Shown: positions 1-6,951, counted from the stretch's first letter. The stretch: DNA of 12,522 nucleotides from Phycisphaerales bacterium (GCA_003153915.1 PMBX01000009.1:16696-29217), one strand, 5' to 3'. Program-made: numbers and translations. Notes: generated by a model from the letters alone, not told the origin.

Positions 1-479
1 GTGCCGTCGGCGTGCTTTCCGCCGTTGAGGATGTTGAGCATGGGAACCGGCAGCGTGACGGCGTCGTCGCCACCAAGATATCGGTAGAGGTTCTGCCCGG
101 CGGCGTTGGCCGCGGCGCGGGCTGCCGCCAGCGAGACGCCCAGGATGGCGTTGGCGCCGAAACGGCTCTTGTTGGGCGTCCCATCGGCGTCGATCATCGC
201 GCGGTCGATGGCCTCCTGGTCGTTGGCGTCCATTCCGGCCACCAGCTTAGCCAACTCTTTGTTGACGTGACCGACGGCTTGGAGTACGCCCTTGCCCAGG
301 TAAACCTTCTTATCGCCGTCGCGCAGTTCGACGGCCTCGTTCTCGCCCGTGCTGGCGCCCGAGGGTACCGCCGCCCGGCCGAGCACGCCGTTCTTGAGGA
401 CCACGTCGACTTCCACCGTGGGGTTGCCGCGCGAATCCAGTATCTGGCGAGCCTTGATTGCCTTGATCTTCGTTGACAT
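1..479 (-). CDS. eno: Enolase, N-terminal part (cut by window edge)
   Basis: Enolase (phosphopyruvate hydratase) converts 2-phosphoglycerate to phosphoenolpyruvate in glycolysis and gluconeogenesis; it is cytosolic and Mg-dependent. Reading the minus strand from the ATG at 479 gives 159 codons before the window ends, out of roughly 430 usual for the family. Visible family motifs are ARQILDSRGNPTVEVDV (residues 10-26), the mobile active-site loop PSGASTGENEAVELRDGD (39-56), GANAILGVSLA (108-118) and LNGGKHADG (151-159), which holds the conserved active-site His. The start is supported by a purine-rich Shine-Dalgarno stretch (AGGAAGG) a few bases upstream. The gene is transcribed away from nadC. 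The rest of the gene lies outside the window, so its integrity cannot be judged. Identity is very secure. Confidence 0.96.
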   Translation of the reverse strand, partial: MSTKIKAIKARQILDSRGNPTVEVDVVLKNGVLGRAAVPSGASTGENEAVELRDGDKKVYLGKGVLQAVGHVNKELAKLVAGMDANDQEAIDRAMIDADGTPNKSRFGANAILGVSLAAARAAANAAGQNLYRYLGGDDAVTLPVPMLNILNGGKHADG

Positions 480-550
480 CGTTTTCCTTCCTTTTATCGG
501 ACCCGTGTTTTTGTTGGCGTTAAACTTTTATGCGATCCAGGAGCGGCGTT

Positions 551-578
551 ATCTTAGCCGAACGTTCTCAATGTGCAA
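551..578 (-). promoter_or_regulatory. Candidate sigma-70-type promoter of eno
   Basis: On the minus strand TTGCAC (573-578) and TAAGAT (551-556) are separated by 16 bases, giving a leader of about 65 bases before the eno ATG. Each hexamer matches the consensus at four of six positions. The assignment rests on motif and position only. Confidence 0.42.
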
Positions 579-593
579 CAGGGACAATCCCTG
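579..593. repeat. Short perfect palindrome beside the eno promoter
   Basis: CAGGGA-CAA-TCCCTG is a perfect 6-base inverted repeat with a 3-base centre. It directly abuts the putative -35 element of eno. It could be an operator, or a stray member of the GGGA/TCCC palindromes seen at 1758-1840. No regulator can be named. Confidence 0.35.
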
Positions 594-611
594 ACTCATC
601 CTCACTATTTA

Positions 612-745
612 TTAGCCGCGAACACACGCAAACCGTTCGGCTGAGCTCACGGTCGAAGCCCACTTGGTGGCCCAAAACGGCGCCGCGAACTTTTTGAATC
701 TCTTAATTTCTTTGTTCGTGTTCGTTCGTGTCTGTTCGCGGCTAA
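612..745. repeat. Long inverted repeat with CGAAC-rich arms (interspersed-repeat type)
   Basis: The ends are a perfect 13-base inverted repeat: TTAGCCGCGAACA at 612-624 and TGTTCGCGGCTAA at 733-745. The right arm continues inwards with short GTTCGTG/TTCGTG units (about 714-732). The left arm is followed by CACGCAAAC. The interior includes an imperfect palindrome centred on GAGCTC (about 636-657) and GGCGCC near 684. The design, with CGAAC-type units pointing inwards from both ends, resembles degenerate intergenic repeats that I know to be scattered in many environmental bacterial genomes. Copy number in this genome cannot be seen here. It lies between two divergent promoters and contains no gene. 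Confidence 0.7.
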
Positions 746-773
746 AAAGAAACTGGGAATGACTGAGCGGCAA

Positions 774-802
774 TCGACAATTGCCCCGCCGTCCGGTATC
801 CT
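774..802 (+). promoter_or_regulatory. Candidate nadC promoter
   Basis: TCGACA (774-779) and TATCCT (797-802) are separated by 17 bases, about 36 bases before the nadC ATG. A small CCCGA-TTG-TCGGG palindrome (805-817) lies at the expected transcription start and could be an operator or a leader hairpin. The support is motif and position only. Confidence 0.38.
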
Positions 803-838
803 ACCCCGATTGTCGGGCATGACAGACGTGGAGAGACG

Positions 839-1735
839 ATGGCCATACAACCCGGCATGAGAGAGCGGGCCAACCTCCGGCGGCTGCTGGAGATGGCCCG
901 CGACGAGGACCTGGGCAGCGGCGACGTGACCAGCGCGATCCTGCCGCCGGAGGTCCACGCGGTCGGCCGCTTCGTCGCGCGCCAGCCGATGGTCTTTTGC
1001 GGCGGGGCGCTGCTGGAAGCCGTGGCCGCAGCCTACGACGGGGAACTCCGCACGACGCCCCACACCCCCGATGGCGACAGCGCGGGGGCCGGTCAACTGC
1101 TGGCGGTCTGGAGCGGCCCGGCCCGTGGAATGCTGGCGGCAGAGCGGGTGGCATTGAACTTTCTCCAGCGGTTATCCGGTGTGGCCACCACCACGCGGGA
1201 ATACGCCTCCGCCGTTGCCGGGACTGCCGCGCAGGTTTACGACACGCGGAAGACCACCCCCGGCTGGCGAGAACTGGAACGCTATGCCGTCCGCGCCGGC
1301 GGCGGGAAAAACCATCGACGCGGCCTCTACGACGCGGTCCTCATCAAGGACAACCACCTTGCCGTCCTGGCCCGGGCCGAAGGCCGCGATCCAATCACCG
1401 CCGCGGCAAGGGAACTGGAACGTATCCGTCCCTACCTGGGCGAGCGGGCCTTTATCGAGCTGGAGGTCGATAGCCTCCAGCAGTTCCAGGTGGCGTTGAC
1501 CCTGCCGGTTGACATCATCCTGCTGGACAACATGCCCGCCGGCGACCTTCGCACCGCGGTGGCCATGCGCGACCAGGCCGGCTTGAAGGGCCGCATGGAC
1601 CTGGAGGCCTCCGGCGGGATCACCCTGGCCAATGTCGCCGAGGTCGCCGCAACGGGCGTGGAACGCATCTCCGTGGGGGCGCTGACCCACTCCGCCGGCG
1701 CGGTGGACATCGCCCTGGATATCGAGGTCGATTAA
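839..1735 (+). CDS. nadC: Nicotinate-nucleotide pyrophosphorylase (carboxylating), NadC
   Basis: NadC (quinolinate phosphoribosyltransferase) joins quinolinate and PRPP to give nicotinate mononucleotide, CO2 and pyrophosphate, in de novo NAD synthesis in the cytosol. The 298-residue length is usual for the family. The N-terminal domain (about 20-105) carries DLGSGDVTS (24-32). The barrel domain follows with ERVALNFLQRLSGVATTT (102-119), DTRKTTPG (135-142), KNHRRGLYDAVLIKDNH (157-173), ELEVDS (207-212), ILLDN (227-231), EASGGI (256-261) and ISVGALTHS (277-285). These include the conserved Arg, Lys, His, Glu and Asp residues that bind quinolinate and PRPP. GGAG (830-833) supports the ATG at 839; a second in-frame ATG at 857 is less well placed. 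No nadA or nadB is adjacent. It is divergent from eno and separated from the next gene by a repeat-filled gap, so it is probably monocistronic. Confidence 0.97.
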   Translation: MAIQPGMRERANLRRLLEMARDEDLGSGDVTSAILPPEVHAVGRFVARQPMVFCGGALLEAVAAAYDGELRTTPHTPDGDSAGAGQLLAVWSGPARGMLAAERVALNFLQRLSGVATTTREYASAVAGTAAQVYDTRKTTPGWRELERYAVRAGGGKNHRRGLYDAVLIKDNHLAVLARAEGRDPITAAARELERIRPYLGERAFIELEVDSLQQFQVALTLPVDIILLDNMPAGDLRTAVAMRDQAGLKGRMDLEASGGITLANVAEVAATGVERISVGALTHSAGAVDIALDIEVD

Positions 1736-1757
1736 GAAGCCCCGCCAGCCTACCGTT

Positions 1758-1840
1758 CGTCCCATAGGGACGGAAGATTTGTAGCCCGTCCCTGAGGGAC
1801 AGGACCAAGGGCGTCAGGAAATACCCAGTCCCCAAGGGAC
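1758..1840. repeat. Three copies of the palindrome GTCCC-N3-GGGAC
   Basis: The same palindrome occurs three times: GTCCC-ATA-GGGAC at 1759-1771 (flanked by a further C and G), GTCCC-TGA-GGGAC at 1788-1800 and GTCCC-CAA-GGGAC at 1828-1840. Arms are identical; only the 3-base centres and the spacers differ. The centres lie 29 and 40 bases apart. The pattern resembles the GTCCC/GGGAC intergenic repeats I know from many environmental bacteria, which behave like REP elements. It starts about 23 bases after the nadC stop and could also affect the 3' end of the nadC message. Confidence 0.8.
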
Positions 1841-1883
1841 GACACATGGGGTTATTTTCCGAAAGAATATCCCGCACGCCTGG

Positions 1884-1902
1884 GCCTTCCGGCCCGGAAG
1901 GC
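1884..1902. repeat. Near-perfect palindrome GCCTTCCGG-C-CCGGAAGGC
   Basis: Two 9-base arms (1884-1892 and 1894-1902) flank a single C. In RNA it would fold as a 7-base stem with a 5-base loop. No T-tract follows, so it is not an ordinary intrinsic terminator. It sits at the end of the GTCCC palindrome cluster and may be part of the same composite repeat. Confidence 0.7.
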
Positions 1903-1984
1903 GAGCCTGGCAGCTCAGAACCAACGTGCCCCACGAGACTTGCTGGCGGTGGGACAGAGCCGCATGCAATCCAGGCGCGCGTTC

Positions 1985-2014
1985 TTGCTCCCCCGGCGGG
2001 CGGGGCGTTAAGAT
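1985..2014 (+). promoter_or_regulatory. Weak candidate promoter for the GT2 gene
   Basis: TTGCTC (1985-1990) and TAAGAT (2009-2014) are 18 bases apart, with a predicted transcript start near 2021. The match is modest. The hairpin at 2028-2053 would then be the first structure in the leader. Confidence 0.28.
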
Positions 2015-2027
2015 AGTCCCATCATCC

Positions 2028-2053
2028 GGCCGATGGAGACGGAGCCATCGGCC
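2028..2053 (+). promoter_or_regulatory. Strong leader hairpin before the GT2 start codon
   Basis: GGCCGATGG (2028-2036) and CCATCGGCC (2045-2053) form a perfect 9-base stem with an 8-base loop. TTTATC follows directly, which is a poor T-tract. It lies 20 bases before the TTG start at 2073. It may be an attenuator, a stability element, or a weak terminator for readthrough from nadC. The structure is certain; the function is inferred. Confidence 0.5.
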
Positions 2054-2072
2054 TTTATCAAAGTGAGACGCA

Positions 2073-2861
2073 TTGGAAACCTCCGGTCCGTCCAACACAT
2101 TATCGCGCGACAAGCCCCTCGGCGGAGTTTTCCTTTCGATCATCATCCCGGCACACAACGAGGAGCGGCGCCTGCCGGCGACCATGGAGGCTGTGTTGGC
2201 GTTCCTGGCCACCCAGCCGTACACGGCAGAGGTGTTGGTGGTGGAAAACGGCAGTTGCGACCGGACGGCCGAGGTGGCCGAGGGCTTCGCCGCACGCGCG
2301 GGCAACCTCCGCGTCATCCGCGAGGCCCGTCGTGGCAAGGGATTAGCCGTTCGGCGGGGGATGCGGGAGGCGGCGGGGGCGTTCCGTTTCCTGTGCGACG
2401 CGGACCTTTCGATGCCCATAGAACAAGTCAACCGCTTCCTGCCCCCGCTTCTGGAGGGTGTGGACGTGGCCATCGGTTCGCGCGAGGCCGCCGGTTCGGA
2501 GGTCATCGACAGCCCGATGCGCCGGCGGATCGGGCGGATGTTCAACCTGCTGGTGCGGATGCTGGGGTTGACGAGCCTTCACGATACCCAGTGCGGTTTC
2601 AAATGCTTCCGGGCCTCAGTCGCCGAAGACCTCTTCGCCTGCCAGAGGCTCGACGGAATGGCCTTCGACGCCGAGGTGCTTTTCATCGCCCAGCGGCGCG
2701 GGTACCGGCTGGCCGAAGTGCCCATCACCTGGCGGATCGACACGGACTCGCGCGTCAAGCTGTTCCAGGACTCGCTGAACATGGCCAAGGACCTGCTGGC
2801 CATCCGATGGAACGGCTGGCGGGGTTGCTACGAGGATCGCACGCCGCCGCGCCGGGATTGA
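2073..2861 (+). CDS. Family 2 glycosyltransferase, polyprenyl-phosphate sugar synthase type
   Basis: This 262-residue soluble protein has a GT-A fold of the group that includes dolichyl-phosphate glucose and mannose synthases. Such enzymes move a sugar from a nucleotide sugar to a polyprenyl phosphate on the cytoplasmic side of the membrane. Motifs in order are SIIIPAHNEERR (22-33), VVENGSCDRT (56-65), RRGKGLAVRRGM (86-97), the metal-site CDADLSMP (108-115), DTQCGFKCFR (171-180), FDAEVLFIAQRRG (198-210) and WRIDTDSRVKLFQDS (220-234). No membrane segment or C-terminal anchor is seen. The start must be TTG at 2073, since an in-frame TGA lies at 2064-2066 and no other usual start codon precedes the first motif; the ribosome site is weak (GTGAG). 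The gene lies 71 bases before the GH78 gene and upstream of two GT-C enzymes that could use its product. Sugar specificity cannot be read. Confidence 0.88.
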   Translation: METSGPSNTLSRDKPLGGVFLSIIIPAHNEERRLPATMEAVLAFLATQPYTAEVLVVENGSCDRTAEVAEGFAARAGNLRVIREARRGKGLAVRRGMREAAGAFRFLCDADLSMPIEQVNRFLPPLLEGVDVAIGSREAAGSEVIDSPMRRRIGRMFNLLVRMLGLTSLHDTQCGFKCFRASVAEDLFACQRLDGMAFDAEVLFIAQRRGYRLAEVPITWRIDTDSRVKLFQDSLNMAKDLLAIRWNGWRGCYEDRTPPRRD

Positions 2862-2932
2862 GCCATTGGTCTGGGCGAGATGGCCGTGGACGGTTCCGCC
2901 GATGAGAAAGCATAAAGGAGCCGCATAGGAAT

Positions 2933-4582
2933 ATGAATGTTTGGGGAAAACCCGATCCCCGCCAGCGCCGCTACCTGTCCCCTGTCGGGATCATATGGCA
3001 AAGCGGGGAACCTTCGGCGCCGCGGAACAGCGAATCGCTGCTGCGCGACGATCCCGGCCAGGCCGTCCTTGGCGCCGAGGACCTGTGCACCCTGGCAAAC
3101 CAGGGTGGCAAGTCCGCGGACCTGCTGCTGGACTTCGGGCGGGAAATACACGGTGGGGTACAAATCATCACTGGAAACACCCTCGACAACAAGCCCGTCA
3201 CCGTGCATGTGCGGTTTGGGGAATCCGCCGGCGAGGCGATGGGCGCTCCAGACAATGACCACGCCATGCATGACCTGATGGTTCCGCTGTCCTGGCTGGG
3301 CTGCGCTGAGGTGGGCAATACGGGCTTCCGCTTCGTACGTATCGAAGTGGTGGGGGAAAATGCCTGGGTAGAGATTAAGGCCGTCCGGGCGGTTCTGCTC
3401 TGGCGCGATTTGGAATACCAAGGCGACTTTGAGTGCAACGATGAGTTGCTCAACCGCATCTGGCGGACCGGGGCCTACACCGTGCACCTTTGCATGCAGG
3501 ATTTCCTCTGGGACGGCATCAAGCGGGACCGGCTGGTATGGATCGGCGACATGCATCCCGAGGCGTCGGTCGTCGCCACGGTCTTCGGCGGCCACCCCAT
3601 CGTCCCGGCCAGCCTGGACTTAATCCGCGACGCCACGAAGCTGCCGGGTTGGATGAATGGGATCAGTTCCTATTCGATCTGGTGGGTACTAATCCAGGAC
3701 TTTTGGTACGCGCGCAATGGCGACATGGAATATCTCCGCCGCCAGCGATCCTACCTTCTGGGCCTGATGGATCTGCTGCGCAGCCGCGTGGGCGAAGACG
3801 GACGGGAGGCACTAGACGGGATGCGGTTTCTGGACTGGCCTTCCTGGGGAAATGAAGCGGCCATCCATGCGGGACTCCATGCGCTGTTGGCGATGGCGAT
3901 GGACGCGGGGGCGCGGTTATGCGACTACCTCGGTGAAAACGCCGCCGCCGGGCAATGTCTGGAGACGAGGAAACGGATTGGCCGGTACGTCCCGGCTGTG
4001 GGAAACAGCAAGCAAGCCAATGCCTTGGCGGTACTAGCGGGCCTGGCCGATGCCACGGAAGTTAACCGCCGCGTACTGGCGGTTGACCCGTACTCGCGAC
4101 TGTCCACGTTCTATGGTTACTATGTGCTGGAGGCCCGCGCCGCCGCCGGCGATTACGCCGGCTGCCTGGCCGTCATCCGGAAATATTGGGGGGCCATGCT
4201 GGACCTGGGCGCGACGACCTTCTGGGAGGACTTTAACCTGGACTGGACCCCCGGTGCGGCGGGGATCGACCGCCTGGTCCCCGAGGGCATGAAGGACATT
4301 CACGGGGATTTCGGCGACCACTGCTATAGGGGTTTTCGCCACAGCCTCTGTCACGGTTGGTCGGCCGGTCCGACCGCCTGGCTCAGCGAGCATGTTCTGG
4401 GAATTCGGCCCGTCCAGCCTGGTTTCGCCGAGGTACGCGTGGAGCCGAATCTAGCCGGACTGGAATGGGCCTGTGGCGCGGTGCCCACACCCCACGGCCT
4501 GCTGCGCGTGCGGCATGTCAGGACCGCAACCGGGGGGGTAGATAGCACGATTGATCTTCCCCACGGAGTCCGCCGGATATGA
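2933..4582 (+). CDS. Short GH78 (alpha-L-rhamnosidase family) protein
   Basis: GH78 enzymes are inverting hydrolases that release terminal alpha-L-rhamnose from glycans or glycosides. Family signs in this 549-residue protein are a jelly-roll-like N-terminal part (about 60-155, with LLLDFGREIHGGVQI at 64-78), then an (alpha/alpha)6 barrel with WDGIKRDRLVWIGDMHPEA (193-211), the motif TTFWEDF (428-434) where the proposed catalytic Glu is E432, and CHGWSAGPTAWL (473-484), followed by a C-terminal beta region. It is much shorter than the roughly 900 residues of many GH78 proteins and lacks the extra N-terminal beta domains. No signal peptide is visible, so it is probably cytoplasmic. The ATG at 2933 has AAGGAG at 2915-2920. 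A G7 run at 4532-4538 lies near the 3' end. Substrate is unproven; a related activity on another sugar is possible. Confidence 0.85.
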   Translation: MNVWGKPDPRQRRYLSPVGIIWQSGEPSAPRNSESLLRDDPGQAVLGAEDLCTLANQGGKSADLLLDFGREIHGGVQIITGNTLDNKPVTVHVRFGESAGEAMGAPDNDHAMHDLMVPLSWLGCAEVGNTGFRFVRIEVVGENAWVEIKAVRAVLLWRDLEYQGDFECNDELLNRIWRTGAYTVHLCMQDFLWDGIKRDRLVWIGDMHPEASVVATVFGGHPIVPASLDLIRDATKLPGWMNGISSYSIWWVLIQDFWYARNGDMEYLRRQRSYLLGLMDLLRSRVGEDGREALDGMRFLDWPSWGNEAAIHAGLHALLAMAMDAGARLCDYLGENAAAGQCLETRKRIGRYVPAVGNSKQANALAVLAGLADATEVNRRVLAVDPYSRLSTFYGYYVLEARAAAGDYAGCLAVIRKYWGAMLDLGATTFWEDFNLDWTPGAAGIDRLVPEGMKDIHGDFGDHCYRGFRHSLCHGWSAGPTAWLSEHVLGIRPVQPGFAEVRVEPNLAGLEWACGAVPTPHGLLRVRHVRTATGGVDSTIDLPHGVRRI

Positions 4583-4654
4583 AATCAAGCCAACGCCACG
4601 CGGGAATATCCGCCGGAATGAGGACCATCGCCATATCGGCCAGGTGGAGAACCG

Positions 4655-4676
4655 TACGATTGAAGGTACAATCGTA
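4655..4676. promoter_or_regulatory. Inverted repeat overlapping a -10-like box upstream of the first GT39-like gene
   Basis: TACGATTG (4655-4662) and CAATCGTA (4669-4676) are perfect 8-base arms around AAGGTA. The sequence TACAAT (4667-4672), a close match to a -10 box, lies inside the repeat. No good -35 is seen 16-18 bases upstream and no T-tract follows. An operator over a promoter is more likely than a terminator. No regulator is encoded nearby. Confidence 0.42.
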
Positions 4677-4714
4677 TTCATTGCATGTGCAGGCATCTTG
4701 AGGATTAAGATTCC

Positions 4715-6811
4715 GTGGCGATTGCCGGAAATCCACGCAACACCAGTATGACACCTCCCGGCCCGCGGGGCTGGAGGGGGATTATCCTGGCTCCCTGGTC
4801 GGCGACGGCGGCGGTGGTGATCCTGCTGGCGGCTTATTTTGCCTTGGCCGTTACCAGCGTCTTGAACAAGTCCGTCACCTATGACGAGCCGGTCCACCTT
4901 GCCGGCGGATACGTTTACTGGACGCGCGGGGATTACCGGATCAACCCGGAAAACGGCATCCTGCCGCAGCGGTGGATGGCGCTGCCACTGCTGGCGGGGT
5001 CCTGGAACTTCCCGGACCTAAACGCCCCGCCCAATTACGACCAATGGATGTTGGCGCACAAGTTTCTCTACGAGTCCGGCAACGACGTTAGACTCATGTT
5101 GCTTTTGGGGCGCTCCATGGTGGCGCTGCTGGGGGTGGCGCTGGCGGCGGTTGTGTATCGTTGGTCGCGGAGCCTCTTTGGGACAGCCGGCGGATTGTTG
5201 TCGCTGACCCTGTGCGTTTTCAGTACCGCCCTGTTGGCCAACGGCGCGCTGATGACCTCCGACCTGGCCGCCTCGCTGTGCTTCCTAGGGGCATTGGGGT
5301 GCCTGTGGCGACTGCTGCATCGCGTGACCATCTTCACCATACTGTGCAGTTGCCTGGCGATGGGGGCGCTGTTCGTCTCCAAGATGTCGGCGCTGCTGAT
5401 CGTTCCGATGGGCCTGTGCCTGTTGGTTATTCGGTTACTGAACCGCCGGCCCCTGGAAGTCGCTTTCGTACGTGCCGGCCAGGTTGGCGGACTAGTTCGC
5501 CAAGCCGTGATCTACCTGGGTATGGTCGTCCTTCACATCGCGGCCATCTACGTTATCATCTGGGCCTTCTATGGTTTCCGCTACGCGGAACTGAACAATG
5601 CCCCGCCCGCCGCGGTGGCGCAAAAGGACGAGAACTTCAACAAGGTAATGTCCGCCTCCATCACAGGCCGGGGAATCATCCAGTTCGCTCGTGACCATCG
5701 CCTGTTGCCGGAGGCGTATCTCCACGGCCACGCGCACGTGCTGAAGTTCTCCCAGTTCCGCGCGGCCTTCCTCAACGGTGAGTACAGTGCGCGAGGCTGG
5801 TGGACCTTTTTCCCGTACGCCTTCCTGATTAAGACGCCGCTGTCGTTGTTCGTGATCCTGCTTTTGGCGGCTCTGGCAGCGCTGGTGGGTTGGCGCCGTG
5901 TCGTCAGGAAGCCCCCAAGCGATCCGGATCGATTGGCGCGGCATAGTTTCTATCGAACCGCCCCGTTGTGGGTGTTGCTGGCGGTTTACTGGGCCTTCGC
6001 CATCACCAGTAAACTCAATATCGGCCACCGCCACATCCTGCCGACTTATCCACCAATATTCATACTGGCCGGTGCGGCGGCGGGGTGGTGGAAGGCGTGG
6101 AGTCGCGGAAGGTTCGTCTCCGTGCTGCTGTCGGCGGCATTGCTGGCCTATGTCGCCGAATCGCTGACGGCCTGGCCGCACTACCTGGCGTACTTCAACC
6201 AACTCGTCGGCGGCCCCGGCAACGCCCATCGCCACCTGGTGGATAGCTCCCTGGACTGGGGCCAGGATGTCCCCGGCCTCAAGTTATGGCTGGATCGCCA
6301 CGGGTTGACCGGACAAGACCAGGTTCCCGTGTACCTGTCGTATTTCGGCAACGGCAATCCGACTTATTACGGCATAACGGCGCATCGACTGCCGGGTTTC
6401 GTGGACATGGACATCAAGACCATGCCCGTCGTGCCGCTCCGCGGAGGGGTCTACGTCATCAGCGCCACCGTGCTGGAGTCGGTCCTTCCGCTCAACCGTA
6501 TCGGGCGCTGGACGGTATATTATGAGGAAACCTATAAGCGCCTTATGGGGGATATCGACGAGATGATGAAGTCCGATCAGGGCCGAGCCTCCCTGGCCGA
6601 ACCGCTTTGGCAGGAGTATCTGCGACAATTCGCCGACCTGCGGCTGGGCAGGCTCTGTGCGTACCTGCGCTCGCGCGAACCGGACGACAATGTGGGATAC
6701 TCGCTACTGATCTACCGGCTCAGCGACCATGATGTTCAACAGGCCCTCTACGGTCCGCCCACGGAACTACTACCCGATCTCATACCCACCAAGGACAAGT
6801 TGTTGAAGTAG
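4715..6811 (+). CDS. GT39/PMT-like membrane glycosyltransferase (first tandem copy)
   Basis: This 698-residue integral membrane protein resembles the GT-C superfamily (GT39, PMT_2 or ArnT-like), whose members transfer a sugar from a polyprenyl-phosphate donor to an acceptor on the outer face of the membrane. TM1 is at about 30-50. It is followed by an external loop with the acidic pair D57-E58 in VTYDEPVHLAGGYVYW, the usual catalytic site of the group. About ten more hydrophobic segments span 125-485. Highly conserved blocks are TSDLAASLCFLGALGCLWR (181-199), NIGHRHILPTYPP (435-447) and VDSSLDWGQDVPGLK (509-523). A soluble tail of about 210 residues follows, longer than in many relatives. The GTG at 4715 is chosen because AGGA (4701-4704) lies 10 bases upstream; an ATG at 4748 has no such site. 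It has a diverged tandem copy just downstream. Donor and acceptor are unknown. Confidence 0.86.
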   Translation: MAIAGNPRNTSMTPPGPRGWRGIILAPWSATAAVVILLAAYFALAVTSVLNKSVTYDEPVHLAGGYVYWTRGDYRINPENGILPQRWMALPLLAGSWNFPDLNAPPNYDQWMLAHKFLYESGNDVRLMLLLGRSMVALLGVALAAVVYRWSRSLFGTAGGLLSLTLCVFSTALLANGALMTSDLAASLCFLGALGCLWRLLHRVTIFTILCSCLAMGALFVSKMSALLIVPMGLCLLVIRLLNRRPLEVAFVRAGQVGGLVRQAVIYLGMVVLHIAAIYVIIWAFYGFRYAELNNAPPAAVAQKDENFNKVMSASITGRGIIQFARDHRLLPEAYLHGHAHVLKFSQFRAAFLNGEYSARGWWTFFPYAFLIKTPLSLFVILLLAALAALVGWRRVVRKPPSDPDRLARHSFYRTAPLWVLLAVYWAFAITSKLNIGHRHILPTYPPIFILAGAAAGWWKAWSRGRFVSVLLSAALLAYVAESLTAWPHYLAYFNQLVGGPGNAHRHLVDSSLDWGQDVPGLKLWLDRHGLTGQDQVPVYLSYFGNGNPTYYGITAHRLPGFVDMDIKTMPVVPLRGGVYVISATVLESVLPLNRIGRWTVYYEETYKRLMGDIDEMMKSDQGRASLAEPLWQEYLRQFADLRLGRLCAYLRSREPDDNVGYSLLIYRLSDHDVQQALYGPPTELLPDLIPTKDKLLK

Positions 6812-6865
6812 TGAAACAAACCTCGGTAAACAAGCCGGTTGGCGATCACCTAGCCGCCGGGGCCG

Positions 6866-6894
6866 TTGCGGCGGGGGGGGCGTTGCCTTACTAT
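6866..6894 (+). promoter_or_regulatory. Candidate promoter of the second GT39-like gene with a G8 tract in its spacer
   Basis: TTGCGG (6866-6871) and TACTAT (6889-6894) are 17 bases apart. A run of eight G (6873-6880) fills part of the spacer. A loosely paired CCGCCG/CGGCGG hairpin (about 6855-6875) overlaps the -35. The match to consensus is weak. The gap is only 140 bases, so the gene could also be read from upstream. Confidence 0.28.
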
Positions 6895-6951
6895 GTGTCA
6901 CGATGAATCGAGGACAGAGGAAGCGGTTTTCGCTAGACCCTGCGGGATGAC

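Larger units (their letters stand above)
480..838. other. Divergent intergenic region between eno and nadC
   Basis: This 359-base gap holds the candidate eno promoter, a small palindrome, the long inverted repeat at 612-745 and the candidate nadC promoter, in that order. Open frames that cross it in either direction are extensions of antisense frames of eno or nadC. I see no RNA gene or credible small protein in it. Confidence 0.6.
1736..2072. other. Repeat-rich gap between nadC and the GT2 gene
   Basis: This 337-base stretch contains the palindrome cluster at 1758-1902, a weak promoter (1985-2014) and a strong hairpin (2028-2053). No protein or RNA gene is recognisable. A minus-strand open frame running through it (1814-2545) is rich in Ser and Arg and is a shadow of the GT2 gene. 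Confidence 0.6.

Noticed and set aside
556..642. Inverted pair AGCCGAACG (556-564) and CGTTCGGCT (634-642)
   Set aside because: Nine bases over a 69-base gap in GC-rich repeat-like sequence may be chance, and it overlaps the eno -10 without clear meaning.
1814..2545. 243-codon minus-strand open frame through the repeat gap and the GT2 gene
   Set aside because: It is Ser/Arg/Thr-rich low-complexity sequence and overlaps both a palindrome cluster and a conserved gene.
2033..2905. 290-codon plus-strand open frame in another frame of the GT2 gene
   Set aside because: Only the frame starting at 2073 contains the GT2 motifs; this one is Gly/Arg/Pro-rich shadow.
2828..3595. 255-codon minus-strand open frame
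   Set aside because: It lies opposite the GH78 gene, which has clear family motifs on the plus strand.
4532..4538. G7 run near the 3' end of the GH78 gene as a phase-variation site
   Set aside because: A slip would alter only about the last 15 residues, beyond the recognisable domain, so an on/off switch is unlikely.
4583..4714. Intrinsic terminator for the GH78 gene at the 4655-4676 hairpin
   Set aside because: The stem is not followed by a T-tract and overlaps a -10 box, so an operator is the better reading.
5492..6235. 247-codon minus-strand open frame
   Set aside because: It is antisense to the first GT-C gene and shows no coding features of its own.
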